Below are positions 13,101 through 25,142 of a DNA stretch of 64,000 nt, in pieces (the first letter of the stretch is position 1; every line of letters begins with the position of its first letter). The translations under genes and the position numbers were made by a program. Source of the stretch: Pegea sp. RAD2-039 (lineage: Eukaryota > Chordata > Thaliacea > Salpida > Salpidae); the NCBI GenBank assembly GCA_034620365.1, contig JAQGEQ010000354.1, positions 1 through 64,000 of the forward strand, written 5' to 3'. The notes beneath the pieces are model-generated. The model worked only from the letters and a program-made list of their open reading frames with translations, searched no databases and was not told where the DNA came from.

Positions 13101-13440
13101 AAAAGAGCTTTCAATTCGAAAATTTTGTTGACAATTGACCGTGCGTTGAAAAACATACCTAATATAAAATAAAAATTGTCTTTTTGACACTTGTAAGATT
13201 TGGTGGTAGTCTTCTGTGTACTGTTATCTTGGGCTGGAAGCATAGTATTAATAATTTTGTAGGAAGAGAGGTTGAATAAGGATGATGTGGGTCCAGTGGT
13301 TATTTTGCACTTCCGTTTTTTGAAAAGACCTTCACAATCTTTAAAGCCCATGGTGGACCTCGAACTTTGTATTTGAAATCAGTTGGTTGCTCTTTCTGAT
13401 TTCGGCTGTACGCCTCTTTATGAAGCATAATATAAACTAT
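10145..13440 (-). mobile_element. LINE (CR1/Jockey-type non-LTR retrotransposon), family A, nearly whole ORF2
   Basis: A minus-strand non-LTR retrotransposon of about 3.3 kb. Its 3' end is at 10145, where the element ends in several AATA units, a typical CR1-like tail. The last 3' segment (AATAAATG..., with a GGGTGCCTAAAGAGAGCACC hairpin-like word) is also found at 45.2 kb. The 5' end, near 13440, is uncertain, and no ORF1 is visible, so the element is probably 5'-truncated. It is richer in G and C than its surroundings. The coding sequence has only one internal stop and one 1-base frameshift, so it inserted fairly recently. Two more pieces of this family occur in the window. Confidence 0.9.
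10311..13351 (-). CDS. LINE ORF2: endonuclease and reverse transcriptase (interrupted)
   Basis: An open frame of 799 codons runs from 13351 to a TGA at 10952-10954. After that the same frame continues to about 10723, where one base is missing in an A run. The coding sequence then carries on to a stop at 10311, giving about 1,010 residues in all. The N-terminal part is an APE-type endonuclease (FFNARSIVNK, FITETWL, LGDFNFSRIDWN, TCDHNMIEF). Next comes the reverse transcriptase, with NYRPVSLTSV, YLDFAKAFDSVPH, SGVPQGSVLGPLLF and the catalytic FVYADD. The C-terminus has the usual LINE region ending in RTISTWNNLPSE. There is no RNase H. It nicks target DNA and copies its own RNA onto the nick. 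Confidence 0.9.
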
Positions 13441-13489
13441 ATAAATAACAGAATCAAAATAATTGCTTTTGGTAATCGAATTCAAATAA

Positions 13490-15480
13490 AAAACATAAAA
13501 TAATTTTCTATTGTTATAAAAATTACATTATTATAGTTTTTAAATTGGGCAACGAAAACAGAGTCAGTTGCAAACTTTGAAGTACGAATGTTGAATTATA
13601 TTTAGTAGCGCACGAATTACAGTGTTTTTATTTGCAGGCCCTTAGACTTGTTTTATATTTGCTTCCTTTTAATACTAAACGTATTCTCATTTCTTTTAAT
13701 TGATTGTGCCTATGATCTATTTGCATCAACAACTTCTGATTTTCTAATATTATATTTTCACTCTTCACATTTGGAATAAAAATCTTAGACCAGTATATAA
13801 ATAAAACAGCTGTGGATTACAAATTTGTCTTTTTATAAATTTGTTTTTATAAAACTATATAGATTATTATTATAGTTAGAAATTTTTTTTTCAAAATAGT
13901 GAAGAATAATTAGTCTGTTTGTAAAATATAATATAGGTCAGTTTTGGCCAAGAATGTCCATGTGAGAAAAAAATGTAAATTTCCTACTTCAGTGTAAATA
14001 GAACTTTGAAAATGTTTCCATATTTGACCACTATGAATATTTTGTCAAAAAAAAAAACTGACATTTTTCTTACTTTGTTTCTTCTTTCATAATTGACAAC
14101 TAGGTCAAATTAAAATCTTTATAATTATTGAATTTAATATTAAAATTGAAGTTATTTCTTTTTAAGTTTTTCAAATCAAGTTTTATTTCTATGGATGGTC
14201 ATCTTATAAAATGTCTTTTACATTTGGTAAATTGTAGTTTTTATCTTTCTCTTCATTGGTAATTTTTTCAAATATCTTTTTCTTAATAGACTGATTTTAT
14301 GCTAGTTCTAATTTGATAATAGATAACTTGATATGATTGTGTTTCATAGGAGTTGTAGCATCTTCTATAAAACTTCTTTTATACTAGTGAAAAACTGTCT
14401 GAATTTAGTAGACAATTATGCTAATCAGCTAATTAAATTTCAAAAATAAGAAAATATATAAATTGTTTTGACTATAAATTTGAGTAATCCTTATTTGGGA
14501 ATTTTTTATTTGTTATCTGTGTATCTTTGGAGTTAGTCTGTTAATGTCTAAGGTTTTAATTTCAAGCTTTATTCATTATGAGTTTTTTAAATGTTTGTAT
14601 TATACTTCCATCTTTTGATGGAGTTTCTTTCCTTTTTTATTTGATTTTTGTTTTTCTAACTAATTTTATATTTCTAAATTTTTTATATAAATGATTTTAA
14701 ACTTCAGTTTGCTTAAGAAATAAGCAAGTTAAGGGAGACTTTATGTTAAAATCTTTTAATGAATCTATCATTCCAAAATTGTTAATTAGTTATAAAAATT
14801 TTTCACTTACAAAGAGTTTTTTGTTTAAAAAAGTCAGACTTACCTTAAAATGATAAATGTCATCTTCTATTTATTGAAACTATTTCCTAATTTTGGTTAT
14901 ATATAAAAATACTTCAACAAAATTTTGTTTAATGTTTGGGTTGAACAGTTGGACCATCTGTTTGAAAGTGACTATTATGATATATCAACCAATTTTGATC
15001 AAAGTTTAAATTAAGAATTAATTGGTTTATAAATTAATAATAAATTGACATACAATGCAAATTTGGTATAATAATTTTATTAGTTTATATATTTTTTAGT
15101 GATTATTTTAAACATTCTGACTTTATAAACATAATTCTAAATCAATAAGTATAGATTACATGTAGGATATCTTTTTTATATTAATTATTTTGCTTCTAAT
15201 TATGAATAATTATTAAACAATTTTAATTAATAATAACTAAAAATGATTAGTAAGTTTCCATTTTTTCCATAATTAATTCTTCATTAACTTCTAACTTACT
15301 TTTTATTTTGCTTAAAATTTTGATTAGTCTCATAATTTACATTTATTTATAATTCTTTTTCCAAAATGATAAGAGAATTTAATATCTTTTCCTCAAAACC
15401 ACCATCTCTTAACAGCCTAACATTTTAATTTGTTGGATTTATTCGCAGAAACATCATTTGAAAGTGATACTGTTTATAGA
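13490..15480. other. AT-rich spacer
   Basis: About 2 kb of T-rich DNA upstream of SFSWAP. I see no coding exon. The last 100 bases before 15501 may be the 5' UTR. Confidence 0.55.
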
Positions 15481-15500
15481 GCAGATAAACTTTCAAAAGT

Positions 15501-18172
15501 ATGAATCAACCTTCTCAATTCAAACCAATTTTGTCACGTGATCGCCCCCAATTCCACACCTACAAAGTTTGTGGCAAAAAAAAAATATCAAATTACTAAA
15601 TTCAACTTTTGATTAGATTTGTAAACATGAAGAAGTTAAAGTAGAAGTCACTAAAAGTATAGATGACTTGCTAGTCTTCGGCTACTCCAGCAAGCTCTTC
15701 CCTCCTGATCAAACATCAGCTAAGATTTGGAAAGAGCAGCACTTGATCCCTTGGAAAGGAGATGATAACATTCTACTTGACAAGTACTCTCTAGCGCCAC
15801 CACCGGGCACTTTTGTAAATTTGCTGCTCTTTTAGGTATGATTGTCGATTTGAACTTTCTACCTTGTCTGATTTTGACTCTGATTCTTGGAATATCAATT
15901 ATCAAGTAATAAGAGGATGTTTTCCTGATCATTCGTCTTCTAACAAAATTTTTTTTCAGTTATCTGAAGAGGAAGAAAGATTAGAAGCAAATCTCGACCA
16001 TGAACGTTATTTGGATCTAAATAAGAAGCCATTGAAAGATCAAGAAGGTTTTTAAGCTTTGTGATATCTTGAAGTGATTCTAATCATGAGTTAAATCAGA
16101 TGAAGAGTTGAAAAGATTGCGAGCTTCGATTGAAAATGGAAGCCATCAAGTTCCATTTAAATATGATGACCATTGTCAGCAAGATGAAGATGATGAGAAG
16201 CCTTTCACCGCTCCTGAATCCTTGGAACTTCCAGCAGAAATGGAAATAGTAAGAATCCAGGATTTGTAGGATCATGTGTTAATGAAGATGTTAACAGCCG
16301 GCTACAGAGAAGATGAATGCGGTTATTGAGAAGACTGCTCTCTTTATCAGCCAACAAGGTCTTCAGATGGAGATTGTGTTGAAAGCCAAGCAGGCTCAAA
16401 ATTCCCAATTTCAATTTCTTCAATTCCAACATTATCTGAATCCTTACTACAAGCACATGGTGACCCTGTCGCCCCCTTAACACTCGATTTTGATGAAGAT
16501 CTCTATTTAGGTGGAGAAGATACGTGAGGGCAAATATTTGTGTCAGAAGCAAGATGAGAAGAACGGAGAAGAAGAACAAGTTGAAGAGGTGATGACGTCA
16601 TTGCTTCTTGATTTGAAAGGCGATTTTAACGTCTTTGTTGATGACGTAGGAAGGAGAAAGTAGCGATGATGAAGGGGGTGATTATCTCCACCCTAGTTTG
16701 TTTGCATCTTCGCAAAAAAAAAGCGAGAACCAGCTGAAGATAGAGGTGCTTTGACGTCACAAAGCGCAGTGACGTCATCAGCTCATATCGATTTCGTACA
16801 GGCCGCTCAAACAGTTGATCAAAGTCATCCACTCGCAAAACTAATCGAGAAAGGAAAAACTGCCAAAAGAGTGAAAGAGATTGAGATGAAGATGCAACAA
16901 GAGCCGGGAAAAACTTCTGAAAATCCCGCTGATTCTCAAATTCTTTCCGATCATTCTCAAATTCTTCCTCCACCTCCTGATCTTCAGATGCTCGTCGAAG
17001 ATGTTGCCAAGTGAGTCCTGCTCCATTCATGCTCCTTACAATTGATGGTTTGGTCACAGACGCGTCGCGTTTGAAGGCAATATCGCCGAAATTCAGCTGT
17101 TGGCTTGCGCTAACCCCTCTTATGGCTTTCTACAACCTTGGCACGAGCTTCATCCTTATTATCAGCTGCGTAAGATTAGTTGGATGCGAGCGAGTCTTCC
17201 TCCCCCTCCACCGGAAGAACCAGAAGCTCCACCACCTCCCCCACCACCAGAGGACGATGCTGACAAATCCGGAAGTAATCTTCCAGTTTGCTTCTCGATC
17301 AAAATGACGTCACAACCGAAGTTAGCATCGCGGTTCTGCGATTTGTTAGCAGACGACGAATCAGGTTTGTTCTTTTCCCACTTTCGACGCGATTAAGTGA
17401 TCATGTGATTACAATAGATGAAGAAGAAGCGAACGTTGCCATGACAACCACAATAAGCGCCCAAAAAGCTTCAGAAGTAGTTTCCAAGTCACCGGAAGTT
17501 GCTGCACCCGCATCACCATCAAACAACGGTAATAGTGGTATCACGTCACTGATGACGTCATTACCGCGTGATGCAGGTACTGAGGTGGTGAAGAAGCGAA
17601 AGTTTACTGCAGTGACCTCTAGTGGTGAATCTACAAGTATCGATGAAATCCGGCAAAAGCAAGCGGAGCGTCGTCAGAGGGCGCTGTTGTTCATCGAAGC
17701 GAAGCGATTAGAAAAGGTAAGCGCTTCCGGTTTCCGCTTCTCGATTTCAACTTCCGGATTCAGGAGCAACAACAAGTTGATCCGAAAGATCAGAGTGAAG
17801 ACATCTTTAATCTTTCGGAAGACAGACCTGATACTAAAAGGTAGATGACGTCACTGATTGCTGATGACATCACTAATTGCGTTCTTGAAATTGTCCAGAA
17901 AATTGGACGCTTGCTCTTTGAAGAAAAATAAGAAGAGTAAAAAGTCAAAGAAGAAGAATCATACGCGAGAGTAAGTGACGTCATCACTTCGATAAATCCA
18001 AAATTAAATGTTTGAATTTACAGTAGACACAAGTTGAAGAAAAACCATTCCAGCTGTAAGCATTTAAGGTTGTTTTTTTATCTTCTCGCGTTTATGACGT
18101 CATTTTTTAACCTTATTTCTTCTCTACAGTGATGAAGAGTCGAAACGCCGAAAGGTTTCTTCAAAACTTTAA
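15501..18172 (+). CDS. SFSWAP: SFSWAP / suppressor-of-white-apricot splicing regulator, 15 exons
   Basis: By my splicing the protein has 641 residues. Exons: 15501-15566, 15617-15783, 15836-15905, 15960-16047, 16100-16248, 16298-16459, 16511-16588, 16650-16745, 16802-17010, 17060-17364, 17418-17716, 17764-17840, 17899-17970, 18024-18068, 18130-18172. All introns are GT-AG, about 50-60 nt, and phases agree throughout. The N-terminal domain starts [13 protein letters not shown] and runs to [19 protein letters not shown], as in animal SWAP proteins. SURP1 (about 186-234) holds [19 protein letters not shown]2 (about 350-400) holds [16 protein letters not shown] Pro-rich linker and a Lys/Arg-rich tail follow; the tail is shorter and has fewer RS repeats than in vertebrates. 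SWAP proteins act in the nucleus on alternative splicing, and the fly gene regulates its own splicing. Several introns here contain TGACGTCA. The last donor choice (18068) is the one that keeps the frame. Confidence 0.93.
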
Positions 18173-18231
18173 TTTCATTTTGAAAATTAAAAATAAATTT
18201 TGTTTTTGAGGTTGACTTAAGTGAAGGAGAG

Positions 18232-18365
18232 ATAACCAGTTGATGAACCAATTTGACAACCAGTTAATAAACCAATTCAGCAACCAGTCGATGAACCAGT
18301 TGATGAATTAGTCGATGAACCAGTTCAACAACCAGTTAAAGAACCAGTTGATTAACTAGTCAAAG
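18232..18365 (+). repeat. Short-period minisatellite, CCAGTTGATGAA-like units
   Basis: About ten degenerate units of 12-15 bases (AACCAGTTGATG, CAACCAGTTAAT, GAACCAGTCGATG and similar) lie just after the SFSWAP stop. Much of it could be read as a Pro-Val-Asp-Glu repeat, but in-frame stops interrupt it. It may be a decayed coding repeat or simply part of the 3' UTR. Confidence 0.7.
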
Positions 18366-19024
18366 AAATAGTTGATTTGGGTGTCTCGTTTAATTCATAT
18401 TTTTAGATTTTTTTGCCACAAAGTTGAACTAGAAATTTTGTTTTTTTAGTTTTGCAAAATTGTTTGTTTAGTTTTTCTTGATAATAAACCAAATGATAAA
18501 GTTTTAATTTCTTGTTTAATCAAAAGTTCGAGTAACATTAGATATGATTTAGTGACTATTTTTGGTTTATTTTGTAGTTTTAATGTTAGATGACTCAACT
18601 TTTTGAATCAATTTATTAGTGATGAAAAAATCATTTTACTAAATTATAAAGAGTCTTTGACAAGCACTTATTCGACAAGTCGAGACAGCAACAGCAAATA
18701 ACCTCCTAAATTCAATCTAACAATAGTCATATAAGAAATATCTTCTCTAGTCTTATCTTGTTATACAAAACTGTTTTAAAAAAGTTACTCTTAAAAGACT
18801 ACTACAAAATACTATTGTTCGTCAATATAATAACATAGAAGCTAAAAGGAAACTAATCTTGGGTTTCAATTGTGAAAAAACCTTTCTGAGACTTGACATT
18901 AAGATCATATCAAAACTGATAAACACTAATCTACGACAGAAGTCTATGACTACTTCAAGTAAATGCAAGATGATGAATCGACTTTTTTAGTTTGTTTTAA
19001 TTAGGAAAGAAAATCAACTAATTT

Positions 19025-19782
19025 TCAATTGTCGACCTCCAGTATAACTTCTTCATTTTTCTGCAAATAAGACAGTTTTATAATAATTTTAACAATTTAT
19101 TACTTTACTCACTTTCTTCATTTCTTCCATCATTTTATACATTTCTTTGATCATAAATCTATAATGTTTCAAAGTATCCAAAATGTTGCCATTTTCTACT
19201 AATGCGGTTTTTATTTTCATAACTTTTTCATAAAGTTCATCAAGTTCTTTCCTCTCTTCAACAATTTCTTTATCAACTGAAAGTAAATCATGATGGAAAG
19301 CAAACAAGTCTTTAGAAGATTGACAATATTTCTGCGAAATTACAAAATCAGTCTCGATGATACTTATAAAATTGCGTCCTCACTTCATCAGCATCGCGAC
19401 GTTTCTTACTCCATTTTTTAATTTCTAAACGTTGCTTAGAGATCTTCTCACTGTTTCAAATAATTGACTTTTAAAACATAAAGTGATGTTAAAGATTAAA
19501 CCTTAAATCTTTCATATCTTCTATGTCCTGCTTATGAACAGCAAGATGAACTTGTAGGACTTTTAGCTTATGAATTTTTTCTTCCAAATCTAACTGTTCT
19601 ATTGTTTCAATACTACTTGTCGTTAACGGTTCATTTTCTTTCAAAAGATCGCTGATAATTCTTTCCAAATCTGCAGAATAAACTCAACAAGTCACTTCTA
19701 AAATTCTTGCGTCAAAAAACTTACTAGCAACTTCTTCAGATACTAAAGTCATATCTGCATTCAAAGACTCATTGGTAGTCAT
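19025..19782 (-). CDS. Coiled-coil protein of unknown function, 5 exons
   Basis: I do not recognise this gene. Reading five exons (19725-19782, 19502-19670, 19384-19450, 19113-19331, 19025-19060) with GT-AG introns of about 50 nt (one is about 30 nt longer) gives 182 residues in one consistent frame. The protein is rich in Glu, Lys, Leu and Met and has long heptad-like stretches: DLEEKIHKLKVLQVHLAVHK, VDKEIVEERKELDELYEKV and MIKEMYKMMEEMKKKNEEVI. It is almost wholly helical, with no membrane segment or signal. It is convergent with SFSWAP. It could be a kinetochore, centriole or ciliary subunit, but nothing in the sequence decides that. The ATG at 19782 is a choice: the frame stays open upstream to a possible acceptor near 19801, so a further 5' exon may exist. 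Confidence 0.7.
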
Positions 19783-19859
19783 TACTTTATCAACTGAATT
19801 CTATGAAATAAAAATCAATAAAATAATTTACTCTAGAAATATTTATAAACTGATCTTTT

Positions 19860-20740
19860 GAAGTAAAAAATAAATTATATTTTTTTTAAACAAATTTATA
19901 GTTTAAATATTATACAATTTTGATTGTCTTGCTTAAGTAGTTAAGAAATTTAAATACTTTATTGTAAACCACAAAGTATTTTTGGATTTAAATATTATTG
20001 TTTCAAAATTATTATTATTATTACTTTCTTTTATGCAAAGAATAAAATTATAATTATTGAAATAAATTCATTTATAACAGTTAAAATTCACTAAGTTTTA
20101 ACAAATAAAAACTTTCCAAAGAATAAAAAAATATGAAATCTATATTTTCTAAACTAATAATTTCAACACAAGTGTGCTGCAGCAATGAATTTATTTTTAT
20201 TTTAAATTATCTGAAAAAGTTGACTTTAAAAAAGTTGAAATCTTTCGCTGATGTTTTATTTATGAATTTTAATAAAGATGCTGATTACTCGAGATCCACG
20301 TAAATCTTGAGAGTAAAAGTTTTTACAAATTTGGTAATTTTGTTACATAGATATATTTTAAAATAACATATTACCTTTATTAAGTAATACTGATACTATT
20401 ATTAGTTACCTGAACCTTCTTGTAATATAAATAGTTATCAAATTATTGATGATGAGTTTGATAAAATTTAGTTTTGGAGTGTCACTTAGAGCATGAAACA
20501 AGACCTAAGATCTTTGATAAAAAAATAAACAAAGTTTCTGCTTACCTAATACTCTTACTAAAAGTAAATTTTAGATTTGTAACCAAACTTATTCTTTTCA
20601 TTCACTAATAGTTATAGATTGGCAAATCGCGTATAATTTTTTATTGATTTGTTTTGTACTTATTTAAATCCCACGCTTTGTTTATGTAGTATTTGCATTT
20701 GTCTCAAAAGTTAAAAATGTTCTTAAAAAATTACATTGAA
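19860..20740. other. AT-rich spacer
   Basis: About 0.9 kb of AT-rich DNA. It could hold a first exon or promoter of the coiled-coil gene, but I see nothing definite. Confidence 0.5.
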
Positions 20741-20747
20741 AAGCATT

Positions 20748-21505
20748 AAGAAGCTGAGACGATGTTTATAACTATTGTATTTAATATTAAGTTTCCTGCA
20801 TACCAATCTCGTAAAGGTTACCCGGACAAATTCAATTTTTTTATATTACCAATTTGATATAGCATTCATGCACTAATATTGTATTCATGAATTGGATGTA
20901 CGTACAATTTGAAGGGGTTGATAAAGAAGTATGGACCTTTAGAATTAAAGATCTTTATAATAAGATAGACAAGGTTGATTGATTTTCCAAAGATTTTGAA
21001 AACATAATTGTGTAATTTAAGATGAGATTATAGGGTAATACAAGGACTAGGAAAGAAGATATTCGTGGAATAATAAATCTATTGATGGAATATTGGTTTA
21101 AGGAATTCAGCTGGTTAACGAGAGAAAGTTATAAGTAAAGACTTTGTGGTCTGGATTCTGAGCTGCTAGTTTATAGACCAGTTTTCTACCACGTGTAAGC
21201 AGTTTGGAGTTTTGAAGAATTGTAAGATGATATCTTAATGTCATCTGTATACACAAACACGCTGACATCAATTACTGCTACTAATCTTTTGATAAGGTCT
21301 TCAATGAAAAGTAAAAAGTGAAGGGCACCCAGAACGGATCCCTAAGAAGCTGATGACTTGACTAGGAGTAGATGAGGATCCTCCAATAATGAATATTTTT
21401 TTTGTAGATTAATATTTTTCAACACGAGTTTGTTGGATTCTACCTAATAAGTAATCTTCAATCCACTTTAAGTTACAGCTGCTGATTTTCAATTTTTGTA
21501 AACAA
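20748..21505 (-). mobile_element. LINE family A, old internal fragment
   Basis: This matches about 10634-11370 of the nearly whole LINE, in the same orientation, with many substitutions and small gaps plus a roughly 35-bp AT-rich insertion near 21385. It covers part of the reverse transcriptase and the region after it, and lacks both ends of the element. It is far more decayed than the 10-13 kb copy, so this family has been active over a long time. Confidence 0.85.
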
Positions 21506-21509
21506 TAAT

Positions 21510-22418
21510 TATCTTATTATTAAATTACAAATTTAATGAGTTTTGATCAATTTTTGTTATTTAGTAAATATTAATTAACTGTTACAATGTAACTTAAAAA
21601 AGTTTTTGTATAGTATTGCTTTTCAAGATTAGATTTAAGCTTTTCATATTAGGTGGTTTACCATTTATCATTTATCTACGTGTAATCGGAAAAAAAATTA
21701 TTTCTGCTTGAGGAAATTAAACTATAATACATTTTTATATTGTTATTACAACAAAATGTTTGATAATATGGAAACACATATGGTAATTATAATTGTTATT
21801 AACAAGGATTTTACTTTTAATCTAAACATTTTATTTTTAATAGTCTTAAAAGTTGTGTCTTAATGTTTGTTTTTATTTTGCTGGTGCTAAATTATTGTTA
21901 TTCAACTTTCCAGAAAATGAATTTTTATAAATTATACAACCTGAATAATTTTAAAAACAATTTTGTGTTTCTTCAAATTTTTTGTATAAATTTATTCTTA
22001 AATAGATTAAATCTAATTTCTAAAAGTTATAGATTTTAATTTTTTAGTCAAATATTTCAAAATTTATTTTATCAACCCTGTAAATTTGTATTAAATAAAT
22101 ATAAAAATAGTTTTAGTCCAATAAACTTGAACAATATTTGAAAATTATATTTTAGTTTATTATTTATGTTATTATTATTAATATTATCATTATCTATTAT
22201 GGTTCTTTTACAAGAAAGTTTTTATTATTTTCCTTTTAATTTTTATTTAAAAGCTCATATTTATGTCCAAAAAATTAATTTTATTTTTTTGACTTTATAT
22301 TGTTGCTTATCTAAACTATTTTTTTATTAAAAGAACTAATAAAATAATAATTGTAACTTCTAATTTATATCATATCTCTTCAAAATATTTTTATAATAAC
22401 AAAATATTTTGATTTTAG
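21510..22418. other. AT-rich stretch before SPCS1
   Basis: About 0.9 kb of AT-rich DNA. The missing first coding exon of SPCS1 should lie here or further upstream. One candidate is the ATG at 21780-21782 followed directly by GTAATT, which would give a 636-nt intron. Confidence 0.4.
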
Positions 22419-22795
22419 GATTTCTCAGGTCAGCAATTAGCTGAACAAATCTTCCATGTGATCATAATAGTCTTTGGAGTAAGTTGGAGTTTGATCAAAA
22501 GTGAAATTAACTAAATTTAATTTTATCAAAGGTAATTGGATTTTTGGTTGGCTATGTTTTTCAGCAGCTTTCTTATTCAATGATTATTCTGTTTTCTGGA
22601 TGCTTGCTTGCTTCTTTGGTAAGTTAAATAAAAAAAAACTATAAAAGCAAACAGCTAGTAATCTTTATTCAGATAACAATCCCTCCTTGGTCTATGTATC
22701 GGAAGAATCCAATAAAATGGCTGGAGCCTTATGAAAAAGTACCAGCTGCTGCTTCTGGTGAAGGAGCAAAGAAAAAACATCTCAAAAGAAGATAG
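22419..22795 (+). CDS. SPCS1: Signal peptidase complex subunit 1 (first exon not found)
   Basis: Three exons (22419-22478, 22532-22618, 22673-22795) give 89 residues that align along the whole of animal SPCS1. They include DFSGQQLAEQIFHV at the start, a helical hairpin with two membrane segments (VIIIVFGVIGFLVGYVF and MIILFSGCLLASLI), then IPPWSMYRKNPIKWLEP and a lysine-rich end, KKKHLKRR. The subunit sits in the endoplasmic reticulum membrane and helps the signal peptidase choose its substrates. The first exon should carry little more than the ATG, since the human protein reads MDYKGQ and here the exon starts at the matching Asp in phase 0. Introns are about 53 nt. Confidence 0.88.
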
Positions 22796-22799
22796 ATAA

Positions 22800-23855
22800 A
22801 ATCTTGTTTTCTTTTCCTCTATTTTTTTCTTGTTTGTGGTTTAGATGGAAATCGTTTGAAAGTAACTTTTTGTACAAATTCCAATTTTAATAAAATGTTG
22901 GTTCAGTGATTTTGAGTATTTTTTGATAACAAATATAAGATGTGTTTTTAAACTTAAAGTTTTGGAATTTTTTTTACAAACACTAGTAAACATAAAAACG
23001 AATAGTAAACCTTTTAGGAGTACTGATCAGACAATAGTTTTATTTTTGAAGTTATCTGCTTACAGAATAAAACTCAATCCTTGCAATTATTTTTTATAAA
23101 GTGGTTAAAATGAAATAAATATTTTAAACCAAAGATTAGATTGAATAAGTAAAAAAATTGTTTAATTACTTTTACATAATCAGTAACCTAATCAAGTTAA
23201 ACTTCAAAAAATTATATAAATAGAATTCAAAGTTTTATAGTATTTTCGTGTTTATTCATTCAACTTATATCCATTATTTTTATTAATGTGTGTAATTTGA
23301 TAGATTTTCAAGCACATATCTTTATACTTTTTGTCATTTATTTTTAAACACTAAAAAAAACTAGTTTTAGAAGATTCAATTTACAGAAATAGAAGATTTT
23401 ATGGGAATAGTTATTGTTCTGTTACTGAAAGTTAACTCAAATTTATCGTAAGTAAAATTTTCAAAACGTGAGTAAATGAAAAACTTTTGTTAAAGTAATA
23501 TCTAAAGTTAATTCAAGTTCAAGTGGATAATTGATGTGGGTTTTGTTTGTGAGATATTAAAGATATTTTTCACAGATAATGGAACCGGGCACTTAAACAT
23601 ATAATGCTTCTAGTAACAACATAACCAAACCAAATATTTTCAACTTCCCTGCTTTTATTGAACAAATTTCTTCTAACAAATAACTTAAAGATAAACTAAC
23701 TTTATTTAAAAACAATTCTATAACTGAACTATTTTTACATCGAGTACATTGAAAGAAATTGTTAAAGAATAACTGTAAAACTTCTATACATACATTGACT
23801 AACAGTGTGAGTTAAAGATAAATTATACAGTTGTAAGAAATCATAAAAAATAATT
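22800..23855. other. 3' flank of SPCS1 and AT-rich spacer
   Basis: SPCS1 is followed by a polyadenylation-type AATAAA near 22889. The rest is AT-rich DNA between convergent SPCS1 and the galactosyltransferase gene, without visible exons. Confidence 0.5.
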
Positions 23856-23861
23856 ACTATA

Positions 23862-25142
23862 TTATTCACCGGTCTTTTGGTTACCAGGTGTAACAAAAAG
23901 CCTTGTATGAGTATAAAAGCGAACGACTTTATCAAGAGTAGATGATAAAGAGTTTAATCCATCAGTTGGTTGCCGTTGCTTCCAGTTACGAAGTTTTTCA
24001 TGGCGAGCTTCATTATCTTGATTATTTGCATCCTTTTCATGTTTAATCATTTTAAACCTAAAAATTTATTGTTTAAAAGTAGTAAATACAAATTCCAACA
24101 AGTGACAAACTTGTAATAACTCGATGAAGGACGTAGAACTCTAAAACGACCAATTTGTGTGATTCTGTTAAAAGCATCATCGTCTTCACCTCCCCATCCC
24201 TTCCAAAACAATTCTGCCAGTTAAAAAACTAACCATCAACGACATTAACTCACAAAATATTCATTCGAAAATCCGTTTATTTTCTTAAACTGCTCTTTGC
24301 GCATAGCTAAGATCCCTCCTATAGTGATTCCACAACAAAATTTATAATCAAATTTATCGAGACGATAAGAAAGATGAACAACTTCATCTTGATCTATAAA
24401 CATCGTTTTCTCGTGCTTTCCTCCTTATCACCCAACTCACTTACTCTCACTACACTTATACATCGCGCGGTCATCTTCACCCAGCATATCTACGTCATGA
24501 AACACCACACAGTTGATGACGTCGTCATAGGTATTGATGACGTAGTTGAACGCGGTGTTCATCATCTGCGCCTTGTTGAATGGATTATCATCGTTCTGCT
24601 CGACGACAATGATGACGTAACGGATCTGCTGACGCTGTAAGACACCATGAAGATGATGAAGCAAATATCTAAGGATAAATAATTGACGAAGAAGTTGATG
24701 AAGATCAAAAATGATCACTTCAAGTGTTCCTTCCGATCACGATAAGGAACAATCACTGCGACGTTACTTTCGTCCCTGACCACACAATTGATAGGTCCTG
24801 GGTAGTAACCACCCAACTCGAGGTCCATATGCTCTCTTGCTGTCTCTTCTAAAGTTGGAGGCCAGTTAAACTTACCCACAGGACCTAAAAACGTTTAAGA
24901 TTTAAATTTATAAGAAAGAGCGAGTAGAAACCTTCAAAAGTGATGTTGGTAGGTCCTTGGAGTAATGGGGAGACTAGAGGACAACTGGTTGGCGTCGTTG
25001 TCGTGGAAACGTTTTGTTGCCAAACATCAGACTTCTTAGTAGTTATTTTTTGCTTCCAAAAATTGTAATAAATAAAAAAGATCGAGCAAGCCGAAAGAAT
25101 AAGAATTAAAAAGATGGCTCGAAATGAAGATGAGGATCGCAT
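23862..25142 (-). CDS. Beta-1,4-galactosyltransferase family protein, 6 exons
   Basis: Exons 24932-25142, 24719-24884, 24445-24668, 24250-24393, 24111-24213 and 23862-24057 give 347 residues. It is a type II Golgi protein: a short basic N-terminus, one membrane anchor at about residues 8-27 and a Ser/Thr-rich stem. The catalytic domain shows every B4GALT landmark: VAVIVPYRDRKEHLKYLLHHL, VIIVVEQNDDNPFNKAQMMN, the metal-binding DVD (184-186), GILAMRKEQFKKINGFSN, the WGGEDDD motif (255-261) and FKMIKHEKD then DGLNSL. Such enzymes move galactose (some GalNAc or GlcNAc) from UDP-sugar to GlcNAc, xylose or glucose acceptors; the exact member cannot be told. The exon 4/5 junction is uncertain: the only frame-keeping GT-AG choice is a 36-nt intron, and it adds a few residues before GWGGEDDD. 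Confidence 0.92.

Noticed and set aside
17288-17848. A separate 186-codon gene inside SFSWAP
   Set aside because: It reads through the intron 17365-17417 in SFSWAP's own C-terminal frame; spliced exons give the better match to the family.
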